Made by a program: the position numbers and the translations under genes. Below, piece after piece: positions 21,972 to 32,706 of a DNA stretch of 64,000 bases (within the stretch, counting starts at the first letter, position 1; every line of letters begins with the position of its first letter). Source of the stretch: Humulus lupulus (Eukaryota > Streptophyta > Magnoliopsida > Rosales > Cannabaceae). The notes under the pieces were generated by a model. It was not told the origin of the DNA. It saw only the letters and a program-made list of their open reading frames with translations, and did not search any database. Location of the stretch: positions 199,077,481-199,141,480 of the forward strand of contig NC_084798.1 of NCBI RefSeq assembly GCF_963169125.1, read 5' to 3'.

Positions 21972-22888
21972 TTAATTCCATGAAGGCGTACTACCTCTCT
22001 CACATAGAGGTCTGTATACAGATGAACTATATCACTTGTCCTTACTGATGAAGTGAGCTGACTTAAATACTGGTCCATAATGACCCAATCCAATTCACGC
22101 TAACCCACTATCTTGGGCAGCCCCACCGCGAAACCTATCGCGATGTTTCCTTACTTCCACTATGAAATACATAAAGGCTGCAATGGCCCTACTGGTTCTT
22201 AATACTCTGTCTTGACCTGCTAACAGGTTAAGAACTTTACCACATGTTCTGTTACGTCCCTCTCCATCTCAAGCCACCAATATAAAGCTTTCAAATCCTG
22301 GTACATCTTCATGATTTCTGAATGAAGAGAATAAGGGGTATATGAGATTCATCCAGAATCCCTCATTTAATCCCAGTGTCCATCGGATCTCAAGTCTGAT
22401 CTCTATACCACAATAAATTCATACCTGACACTACATATTACTTAGCTAATCCGGCTAAGACTTTCCCCTCAATTCTTCCCATCTATGGGTCGCTCAACTA
22501 TTTTTCCTTTGATCCTCTCTGAAATAGTAAACTCAAATGTAATGTTGGTCATCTGGCCCATTAGTAACTCTACTCTAGTTCTGGTCATATCCTTCGAATA
22601 ACATGACGCATAAGCAATCACTTTTCCCTGTCACTGAAGTATTATAATAATCTATAAACTGGTTCTAATCTATAAGAAGACTCAGAACTCTTTCACAAAT
22701 CACATGTAATATCATGCCCGTCCAAGGAAACTCCTGACCTCTAAGGCGTTCCTTGACCTCGGCAAATCTCTAACCAAGAATATACCGCAATACTGTCAAT
22801 CAAGACGATCACAAATCTAATTCAGATAATCTTTGAATACTCTGTTCCTCCGATTCATCAAAATAACTCAACATTAATCAAATTCACC
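21972..22888 (-). pseudogene. RNase H to integrase part of gypsy pol
   Basis: The minus strand reads a decayed FAEVKERL (near 22755, family FEELKERLTSAP), then GKVIAYAS-like codons near 22610-22630 (RNase H). An integrase segment follows: YWWLEMERDV near 22275, and LYTDLYVREVVRLHG near 21985-22030. Multiple stops break it. The order confirms the gypsy layout RT-RH-INT. Confidence 0.7.
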
Positions 22889-22893
22889 AAAAC

Positions 22894-24725
22894 TGTAATG
22901 ACCCAACTATTCTAAGACCTTGGACCATTAGAACTACTAAACATAGCTATTACTTTGGAGAACATGTACATAAGAAATAATAATAACTTTATTAAGACTT
23001 CAACATAATATTGTGAAAATTACAAAGTAAAATAGAATTTTGGTATGGGTACCCATTGTTTAAAACATAAAACATAATTTTAAACTAAATAAAAATAACG
23101 TCATCCTCAATCGACTCGCAGCCCATTCATTCCATTCATCCTCAATACACAAGTCAAGCCACCAAGAATCCTCCTACCTACGTATCTAGTTCCCTGCATC
23201 ACACTAAAAGAAAAAGGAGTGAGCCTAATGTCCAGCAAGGAAAAACTACTAACATATATAACATAGAACATAAGACTATATCGAAACATATACTATAAAA
23301 CATATATCACAATTCTAACCCATGTACATGGTAAACATTGGGGTTTACTAGCTAAGCAACTATAAGCCTCAAAATCTATTGAGGTTTGCTAGCTAAGCAA
23401 CTATAAGCCCCAAGAAACATAAAAGTATTGGGGTTTGCTATTTAAGCAACTATAAGCCCCAAAAACATATATCATAACATAATATACTATAGCATAATCA
23501 TAACATATGAGCATATAATAACTATCCTATTTTCCTTACCAAAACCGGGATATTTGAGAACAAATGCGGGACTTGAAACACTCCTAAAACCAACAATAAG
23601 AATGGTGAGTATTTCTAAAGGGTAAATAATAAATGTGGAAACTAAACCTTCAAGAAGAAACTTACCAAGAAAGATCTTTTAGTTTCAAGAACCTAATCAA
23701 AAACCAATATCAAAAGTTAGGATCTGAATAAAAGAAACTAAATAAAACTAAAGAGTTTTAAAGAACTGAACTTAAAGAATATGAGTACCTTAGTTGACCT
23801 TATGGATTGGTCTAACTTCAATACCGAAATACACTAAACCTCACTTCCCAAGTATTTTATAAAGCTTAAGAATGGCAAAGCTTTTTCCCAACCCAAGTGT
23901 TTATCACTCTATGGTAGCACTAACATCTTGGAGTCTCTGATCACAGCTTGAAGAGTGAGAGGAATGGCTAGGTACTAGTACTATTTATAGAGGTAAGGGG
24001 TGAAACTAACCCCATTTTGATTTGAATAAAAATAATGAATATAATTGAAAATATTTGAATATTCGTCAATCAAAGGCTTAAGACTCGGTCAAAACGTTCA
24101 GAGGTAGGTCTAAGTAGTTAAGGTTTATTTTTAAATTTAAAAACAAAAGAGAAAAAAAAATGTTACTAAGGGCGATATATCGCCCCTATGTGGCGATATA
24201 TCGGCTCTGCCCTAATCCCGAGCCTCTGTTCGTACGTTCGTGCAACGTCAACGTGTTTTCTGTATCCTTCGTCAGGCGATATATCGGCTCCATGCTGCGA
24301 TATATCGGCATACGTGAATATTTTAAACACGTAATTGCACTTTTTCAGCATAATTTAAATTGGATAACTGCTTTGACTAAGTCAAAATACAACCCTAACA
24401 GTTTCTGGTAGGCACTAAAGCTCCTATTTCTTTATTTTATCATTAAAATACTTAATTCCTTAATAATCATGCGTATGACAAGTGTCATGTTCTTATTGGC
24501 TCTATCTAAACTTTAGGTTATAATAAATAATATATCTAGGACTAGCAATATTAATCAAACCTTATGTTATAATTAATATTCTTAAACTATAGGTTAAACT
24601 TATAAAATCCATAACTGTTGCTATGATTTTCCAACTAAGTCCCGGTTTGAACCAAAATCCACGAAATCTAAAATATTACAACTACTACTAACTAGCTAAC
24701 TAAGTAAATATTCTGGGACTCTACA
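22894..24725 (-). repeat. Solo LTR, family A (1,832 bp)
   Basis: The plus strand runs from TGTAATGACCC to GGGACTCTACA. Flanks AAAAC and AAAGC are a 5-bp duplication with one mismatch. GCGATATATCG occurs four times at 24170-24310. The GGGATCCC box appears here as GGGTACCC near 23046, still a palindrome. Tandem units with GGTTTGCTAGCTAAGCAACT lie at 23335-23460. Confidence 0.85.
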
Positions 24726-24730
24726 AAAGC

Positions 24731-25141
24731 ATAACTCAGCACTCCTAGTGCCCTTATCTAATATAAAAGCAGCCTTATGCATATCTTTCTCCTTGATCTT
24801 CAGCCGGTAATAACCAAATAAAAAATCGACCTTGGAGAATACCATCTTACTCAATAATTGAGCCTTTAGTTCTTACAATTCTGCTGAAGTCGTCCAATAC
24901 AATGCCCTAGACCTGATTCTATCTCTGGCACCAATCCAATTACCATTCTATCTCTTTGGTTAAAGATAATCCTGACAAATCCCCTAGAAACCCATCCAAA
25001 AACTCACAGACTAATTCAGTCTGTCTTGATCCCACTGGCACAACCTAAGTGGTATCCACCACACTTGCTAGGAGTTCTACACATCCCTTTACAATAGGTC
25101 TCCAGCTCTAAATACATTTTTCATCAGCATAGTGCCAACTA
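24731..25141 (-). pseudogene. Reverse transcriptase N-terminal fragment, gypsy
   Basis: The minus strand at 24775-24850 reads MVFSKVDFLFGYYRLKIKEK. This is a decayed form of the conserved RT stretch FSKIDLRSGYHQLRIKEED, which contains the first catalytic aspartate. The rest of RT (including the YxDD box) is missing between here and the RNase H remnant at 22888, so sequence was deleted as well as interrupted. Confidence 0.7.
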
Positions 25142-25330
25142 TCACAATGGTTTCCTACTCTTAAACCCAAGAGTTACTATCCTTTCCTTGCCATCTAACA
25201 TTGCTCCACACTTGGTTAACCAATCCATATCCAAGATCATATCAAAGTTAGTCATAACCAACCCTATCAAATCAACTGATGAGTCCTTTCTACAATAATC
25301 TAACTCATTTCTCAAAATTACCAATAGAGT
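25142..25330 (-). pseudogene. Retropepsin (aspartic protease) fragment, gypsy
   Basis: The minus strand reads VDLIGLVMTNFDMILDMDWL, then TKCGAMLDGKERIVTL. This matches the RVP_2-type protease region that follows gag in plant gypsy elements (DFDVILGMDWL). The catalytic DTG lies upstream and is not readable, so the domain is incomplete. Confidence 0.75.
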
Positions 25331-25385
25331 ATCACATTCCCATCATAACATAACCATGTAACTTGCATATCAAGTCTATGTTTCT

Positions 25386-26330
25386 CTAGATGCAACAAGA
25401 AAAGAACAACATGACACCAAAACTAGTCAGCATAATACAAAAATCACAATTAGGAAGCTGACCTGCCGCCACTGAGGAACTAACCTCAGTCTCAGTCTCA
25501 GTCCCTGATTGCATCGGAGTGCACACTTGAGCTGGAGTCGAGCTGTCCTCCCATTTTTTCTCATCCTTCCTTCGCTTTGGACAATTCTTCTTACGGTGCC
25601 CAACCATTCCACAAAAGAAACATACCCTTGCTCATCATTCTCCCAGATGATGCCTCTTTCACCGAGAGCATTCTGGGTAGACTTTCCAATCCTTGTCCTT
25701 GCCCGATCCAATAAATGGAGGTATCACTGTTTGAGCTCCGTGCTCTCCGGCACTCTCCTTCTCAATTTGATTTCCTATGCTCTCAACAACAAAAGCCTTC
25801 CCTACCACCTAAGTGTAGGTAGATATTTCATGCACTGGGGCAACTCTAATGACTTGGGCTATTCTAGAATTCAATCCCTGGATAAACCTTTCCTTCCAAG
25901 CTACATCCCTGGGTACCATATCAAAAGAAAACTTGGCCAAACCATCAAATGTATTAACATACTCCGTTACTATTGCATTTCCCTGAACCAGGTTCATAAA
26001 CTCATTCATCTTAGCAGTCTTGACTGCATCACAGTAATATCTTTCATTAAACAGCTGCCTAAATTCTTTCTAGTCCATCATAGTTGTATCTCGTGTCTGG
26101 GATACTACTTCCCACCATGTCCAAGCATCATCCTGCAATACAAATGTAGCACAGATCACCCTATCATGACCTACCACTCCTATACTGTCGAGAATAGAAC
26201 TAATCAGGATCATCCATTGCTCAGCTCTGAATGGATCTAGGCCTCCCTCAAAAACTGGAGAGTAATACTCCTAGAATCTTCCACAAGAAATTCCCACCTG
26301 TTCTCAACCCTAGGCTGAGCCAATACTAGT
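25386..26330 (-). pseudogene. gag (capsid and zinc knuckle), gypsy
   Basis: Minus-strand frames show the capsid domain (Retrotrans_gag): EQWMILISSILDSIGVVG, then LQDDAWTWWEVV, an in-frame TAG where a W is usual, FNERYYCDAVKTAKMNEFMN, LVQGNAIVTEYVNTFDGLAK, and ERFIQGLNSRIAQ. A zinc-knuckle remnant follows (CFFCGMVGHRKKNCPK, near 25575-25625) in another frame. Gag packages element RNA in the cytoplasm. The stop and frameshifts make this copy non-functional. Wording is closest to the Tekay/Del group. Confidence 0.8.
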
Positions 26331-26979
26331 GCCACTCCTGGCATAGCAAAGGAAGAGGTGTTCCCTGACAGATTCTACTGTTGTTTCAAACACCTAATCT
26401 CCTCCTCTTGCCTCTGCAATCTTAATTGCATATTTGTAAACATCTGCTGGAAATTCTGAGGGGCAGATGAAGAACTCAAACCCTGACCGTAATTCTTAGC
26501 CTCGGTATAACCACCACCAAGTCTCATTATCATCCTTGGATACATACTTGCTGATTGAATCTGCAGTCAATAACTTGACCCATTAAACATGATGAGCATA
26601 TCAAAGGTCTTTCCCATGGGAACAATCATACCACACTACATTCACAACCACTGCAGTGCTAAAAACATGCCCATGGCATTCATACATTAATCATAATCCC
26701 TACTCTTCCAACATTCATACCATGCTTTCAACTCCAGCATGCAAATAACACATTTATATATTCACTGAGCATGTAATCATATAATCATATCATTAATCAA
26801 GAGTCAGGCTCTATCAAAATCCCATGCTCCCTAATACAATATGCAGGTAAAGCATTTACATTCTATCTAAGCAGTCAAGCACATAATCACATAAATAGTT
26901 ACCATACCCTGAGTGAAGCTTGTCTTTATTGACGAGTGTACATACCCGGCTTGTCAACAAGAACCCTTAACTTTGGCTC
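26331..26979. other. Leader and gag N-terminus, undetermined
   Basis: This lies between the primer-binding site and the recognisable capsid domain. It should contain the 5' untranslated leader and gag start of the minus-strand element. I see no intact start. Confidence 0.35.
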
Positions 26980-26991
26980 GCTCTGATACCA
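26980..26991 (-). other. Primer-binding site (tRNA-iMet type)
   Basis: The minus strand reads TGGTATCAGAGC, the usual plant initiator-methionine tRNA binding site. It abuts the LTR with the LTR end missing: the expected terminal 26 or so bases are gone and ACCA is shared by both sides of the joint. Confidence 0.8.
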
Positions 26992-27412
26992 TTACGTTGT
27001 CTTTTTAAACAGTGCTAAACTCATTAATCGAGTCATTTGGTCATAATTGTGTAACTAAATGTGATTAACGGTTTGGGGTTAAAGATACAACATTTCACTA
27101 AAACGTTTACTGTATACATTGGGATCCCAAAATATATTTTAAAGGTTAATTACAATAAAAGATTTACAACCATCCGACCTAAGTAGTAAAATAGGGTTTA
27201 ACCATAGTTCCTCTTTAAACCCTCAGCCGTGGTGGTCGAGCAACTGCATATGTACACATCGTCACCTAAGCTCTCCAACTCAAGGATAGTCCAGCTTTCT
27301 TTTGCCTTTACCTGCACCACATAGCACCTGTGAGCCGAGGCTCAGCAAGAAAACTCAATATGCTCATGAATAGGAAATAACATGTCACTGAATCATAATA
27401 GGCATGCCTAGC
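26988..27412 (-). repeat. 5' LTR of gypsy, end part
   Basis: It is collinear with 13946-14390 of the 3' LTR (TTACGTTGT, GGGATCCC near 27122, CTCAGCAAGAAAACTC). The Copia element splits it from the part at 38633-40777. Its TGTAACACCC terminus is lost. Confidence 0.8.
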
Positions 27413-28959
27413 TATTGGGAATTATTCCCTAAAAGCATATGCAATAGACATTACTTTAAGAAATAAATAAATAAATTGAATTTGTTCATATATTTTATGG
27501 AGTATATTATTCTGTGATAATATTATGTAAATATCAAAAAAATTTCTAAGTTCATATATGTGATCTCAAACATGTATTGGTACGAGAGGATTGTGTTTGA
27601 GATAAATGAACTTGAATATTTTGTAGTAAAATAAAGTTATGGAATCTTTAGATTAATTACTGCAAGTACGGTCCACTAGTATTATGAATACATGTGATCT
27701 AGATCCAGATCACTAATGTAGTAGGACACTTTAGTGGAGGTACTTTATATATTAGAGAATATATAGAACTGGACCAGATATGTTTATTAATACTTAGTTA
27801 AATACCGTTTCGAAGTATGAATTAAATATATCAACTGATGATCATATACACATAGATCTTAATCCTGAAGTTACAATGAACCCATGTTTGTGTTATATGA
27901 GTTTTTTTATTCACTCGTTAGGGTCTGTCAGAATGATCAGGCTAGAAACTTTTGTTTTGGGAACTCATTAATGTAAATGGCTGGGGACATAGTATACAGA
28001 TATAGAATCTAAACCTTCTCGTAAGAGATTGAATAATGGTTCTCTTAAGGGTTGACTTTTGGGACTGAAAGGTTATTGAGCTCAAATTCATAATTTAGTT
28101 ATGAATTAACCTTCACTAGTAAGTCAATGGAACTTAAGGAAACAAGATATAATTAAAAGGGCAAAACAGTAATTTTATTCCTGATTAATTATGAACAATT
28201 ATTAGAGGGTTAATTTGTATGTAATGATTATATCAATGGACACTTTATTTTATAAAGTACTCAGTAAATGAAATGTCTATAATTATAAGAGTGCAGTCTC
28301 ATATTTATAATGGAATAATCATGAGATTAATAAATTAAGATTATTTAATTAAAGAGTTTAATTAATAATCTCAAATTTGTTGGAGCTTAGAATTATAGGT
28401 TCATAGGTCCCCACAGCGGCTCTATCAACACTATTCAATGCAAGAGTTGATATAAAGGGAAAAATGGTTAAAAGACATATTTAAGAAGAAATTTATTCTT
28501 CGGACCAAATATGCAATTATGTGATAATAGTGATTAATTAATTAATTAATTACAAATTAGTTGTAATTAACAAAATTAATTCATATGTAATTTTTGAGAT
28601 TATATTAAATTAATTTCGAAACTATATTAAATAATTAATTAATTATAATTTTTGAAATTATAATAAATTAAATATTTAATTTCAAAATTTATATATTGGT
28701 TTTAATTAATTAGTAGAATTAATTAAATATCTTTATTTGAGTGGGAGATAATGATCTGATAAGTTCAAATTGGATTTGAATTTAAAAGATTGATATTTAT
28801 TCAAATAATTAATTATATTTGATAATTAGTTAAAAAAATATTTAATTCAAATTTGAATTAATTATGGTTGTTAGTTTTTTATCTCACAAGATAGTTTGAA
28901 TAAATAATTAAATAAAAATAGAAAAATCAAATATCCTTAAAATATAGGGTGGTACACGA

Positions 28960-28987
28960 CCACACACAGTCCATGGACTGTGTGTGG
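28960..28987. repeat. 28-bp perfect palindrome in Copia LTR
   Basis: CCACACACAGTCCA is followed by its exact reverse complement. The 3' LTR carries only a collapsed form at 37979-37998 (CCACACACAGTCATG). Confidence 0.9.
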
Positions 28988-29477
28988 CGTATACGGCATA
29001 ATTTTCAGGGATAGATTTTTTAATTTTATTTAATTAATGGATAATTCAAAAATTAGTTTTTGGATATTTTCATTAATAAGATAATTAATTAATTAAAAGA
29101 TAAATTGTAAATTAGTTATAGATTTATTTTTTAAATTTGAATATTTTTTTAAGTAAGACTTATGAGAAAATATCAAGATAACTCAAGACACTCAAGTCAT
29201 TCGCTCTGTGAAAAAGAACCATATTTTTCTCTCTTCCTGAAAAGATACAGAACCAATTTCAGGCCTTATTCTCTTGATGTCATGTGTTGAGTACATCAAG
29301 TAGAATCAGAAATTAATCATCCTCTATTCTCGAAGTGCCCACACACTTCTTGAGGTGTAGAGAACGTTGTGAAAGATCTTGGTGTGAGTACCTGGGAGCA
29401 GCTTGGATAGGAAGTTTGTTCAAACTACGAAAAGATAGCAAGGACACTTGATAGGCATCAAAAGGTATGGTTTCTAT

Positions 29478-31522
29478 TGTAGAGTCCAAGAACTTTACTT
29501 AGCTAGTTAGATAGTAGTAGTAATAGTAATATCTAGCAGTAGTTGTAGTATGTTTATGACTGTGGATTTTGGTTCAAGCCGGGACTTAGTTGGACACTCG
29601 TAGTAACACTTATAGATTTTATAAGTTTAATCTATAGTTTTAGAATATTAATTATAACATAAAGTTTGATTAATATTGCTGGTTATTAATATGACAATTA
29701 TTATAACCTAAGGTTTAGATAAAGTCAATAAGAATATGACACTTGTCATGAGCATGGTTATTCCTAAGGTTTAGATAGAGCCAATAGGATTATCACATTT
29801 GTCATATGTATGATTATTAAGGAATTATTATTTTAATGATAAAATAAGGGAAATATAAGACTTAGTCTTCACCAGAATCTGTTAGGAGCATGACATTTGT
29901 CACAATTTTATTTATTTGTGGATTAGGTTGTAAATAAATTTTTTGTAACTTTAGGGTACTGTAACTTCCGACCTATTTTTTGACCCAATTATGTTATGAA
30001 TTTCGAAAAATAGTATTTCTAGAAAGTTGTAGATAATTGAATTAGCTTTCTAACAGTGTAAAGAGAGTCTGAATCGGAGTCCTACATCTTGTTAATTTAA
30101 CTGCAGGTGAGTTTAGAGTTATGAGATTTAGGGAGTTAGAAGTTAGGATTCTTTTTTTTTATTATTATTTTTGTTTTAAAAATCAAATTTTGACTCCTTA
30201 AACCTCTCTCTCTGAACAATTTGACCAAGTCCTAAGCCTTTGGCTGAAGAATATTCAAATAAATTCATTATTTGTATTCAAAGCCAAAAAGAAGATTTTT
30301 ATTCCTAGAACTCTATAAATAGGACCTAGCACCAAGCCTTTTCATTCATTCTTCAAGCATTGATCAGAGCATTCCAGGTGCTAGTGAGACTATAGAGTGA
30401 TAAACACTTAGGTTGGGGTTATAAGCTTAATAAACACTTGGGAAGTAATGTTATAGTGTATTTCGGTTTCGAGGTATAGTTCGGTCATAGAAGCATTCAA
30501 GATATTCCTAATTCTAGTTCATTTCTGTATTGATTCTTATAGTTCTTCTCTACTCAAATCCTAACTCAGTCTTTTCTATTCTTGGTTAGGCATCTAAGTT
30601 CTTGAACTTGAGGTTCTTGTTGGTAAGTATCTTTTCGATGGTGTAGTACATTCTTTTCATCTCTTTTCCTTAGTATACTCACCTCTCTATTATGGTTTTT
30701 AGGAGTGTTCTAAAGTCCCGATCTTGTTCTCACATCCTAGTTTTTGGTAAGGAAAATAGGGTAGATTTGTATGCTTTTATGTTGTTCATATATGTTCATG
30801 TTATAAGTATGATATGTTTGTTTTTGAATTGTTTAGATAAAAATCACATAATTTGTTTAGATAACAAATATATAACTTGTTTAGATAACAAGTCCCAGTA
30901 GTAGATTCCTTGGTCATATGATTGTTTAGATAACGAGCCCCATGAATTTATGTGACATGTTTAGATAACTAGCCCCGTAAATTTATGGGCATATGATTGC
31001 TTAGCTAGCAAGTCCCAAGAAGTATGATGGCCATTGTAATAGATGTTGTATTTATATAGTCATATGATTATAGTTTACAGTTTATAGTTTATGTGTGTGT
31101 ATATGTTTCATGCTTGTAGTAGATTTTCCTTGTTGGGCATTAGGCTCATTCCTTTATATTTTATATGTGCAGGAAAATAGTTTTGGTGGCGGGAAGGTTC
31201 TTGGCAGCTTGGGGATGTGTATTGAGGAAAGATGGAATCGGTGGACTGCGCGTACGATTCGAAGATGAAGTTTTTTTTTAGTCTTTTAGTTATGATTTCT
31301 ATGTATTATTTTTCCGCACTTAATTTTGTAACCAATTTATTTAAGTTATGTTTTGTTTTATTTTCAAAAAAATGGGATCCCATATCCTAAGTGAGATTTT
31401 TATGTATTAAGACCTTTACTTTACAGTTTTAAATAAAGTTATGGTGTTTTCATATGTACGTTTTCTTAATATTAGTACAGTAGTTTCTAATGGTCCAAGT
31501 TTAGAATAGTTGGGTTGTTACA
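29478..31522 (+). repeat. Solo LTR, family A (2,045 bp)
   Basis: It starts TGTAGAGTCC and ends GGTTGTTACA with a perfect duplication TCTAT. It has a TATA box (CTCTATAAATAGG near 30309), donor-like TTGGTAAGTATC near 30620, CTTGTTGGGCATTAGGCTCA near 31128, TGTGCAGG near 31167, GGGATCCC near 31374 and tandem TTTAGATAAC units at 30832-31010. Unlike the other copies it lacks the GATATATCG cluster; 29940-30120 has unrelated sequence in its place. Confidence 0.9.
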
Positions 31523-31666
31523 TCTATTTACTTGCTTATGATTAATGTATGTATATTAATGGATCCGCATATTTAAAAGTAATTTAAATATGTTACAAAA
31601 ATTTTGTTGTACACTGGGCCAACCCAACACCATTCAGCTGTGTATTAGGAAACTCGTCCTAACAAT

Positions 31667-31680
31667 TGGTACCAGAGCAG
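31667..31680 (+). other. Primer-binding site of Copia element
   Basis: TGGTACCAGAGCAG lies two bases after the LTR end and matches the initiator-methionine tRNA type. Confidence 0.8.
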
Positions 31681-32093
31681 TCATTAATCTCTGCATACAT
31701 TAATTACTGTGTGGGCATAATATGCATTATTATGCTATTGTAATATATGTGAATGGATGGATGTATGTATGATTAAAGTTTATTCTTAAGGGTCGTTAAT
31801 TATATGGTGTTTTGGGTTTATGAATTGTTCTTAAAATTCTAGATGAAAAATGTAAGTCATTATAGGGCATAGGAATTTTTTGTAATTTAAGTTTCTGCAT
31901 TAAATTATTTGAAAAAATTCTGTAAGGCTTGAGCCCCGGGTTCCGTGCCCCAAAGCCCAAGCCTTTACCCAGCCATGCCCCGCCCCTATGTTTGCTGCCA
32001 GCCCAGCGCGCCCTCGCGCACCCCGCGCCCACCGTGCGCCCCAACCGCACCACCCAACAGCTGTCATGCCCCTGTCGCGCGCCCCTGCGTCCC
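31681..32093 (+). other. Copia leader remnant with GC-rich block
   Basis: An AT-rich leader is followed by a sharply C-rich block (31930-32090, CCCCGCCCC, GCGCCCACCG). No gag motif is seen. It breaks off at the truncated family-B LTR. Confidence 0.45.
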
Positions 32094-32706
32094 AAATTTG
32101 CTAATAAGGCTTAGGGCCTTGATTAGTATGCCGGAAGGGCAATAATGGATTTAATTATGATAATATATGAATTTGGTAATTATGTGATTAGACATGCATG
32201 ATTGTGTGCATTAAATATGCATGTGGGCCCATTTCTGTGAATAGGGGTGTGTTTGTAATTTTGGCCCGTTGAGGGCATAAATGTAAATATGCATGTGTTG
32301 TGAGTAAGACCCCAGTGTTATGGGGATATATTTGAGATGTGTGATCCAAGACGATTCAAGGGAGCAGATTAGCGGAATAGTCACAACGGGGTCAAATGCC
32401 CGGCTCGGGAGGAGCCTGGAGGTATTTTGGGGATATAATATGTGTTCGGGAATTATTGAGTAATGGATAATAATTTATCAATGATTTAGTATGTCGGGAT
32501 TAAATGGGGATTTATAAGAATACTCAGGGACTTAACAGGATTTGGCAAGTGACTAAATTGCCCTTGGTGGCACTTGAGGACTTAGATGACTTAAGGGGCA
32601 ATCTGGTCTTTTGGTAAGGATAAGCTTGGTTTAGAGAAAGCTGGATATACATTGAGATAGCCTGAGAAACCGCTAGAACTAAGTGAAGAATAAGGCAGAA
32701 GCTCTC

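Larger units (their letters stand above)
27413..31664 (+). repeat. 5' LTR of Copia (2.2 kb without the insertion)
   Basis: It is very AT-rich. The second half (28470-29477 and 31528-31664) matches the 3' LTR at 37489-38632. It is interrupted by a family-A solo LTR at 29478-31522; the 3' LTR shows the uninterrupted sequence (TTTTCTATTTACTTGC). Confidence 0.85.

Noticed and set aside
25509..26240. 243-codon plus-strand ORF
   Set aside because: It is the shadow of gypsy gag, which is clearly recognisable on the minus strand.
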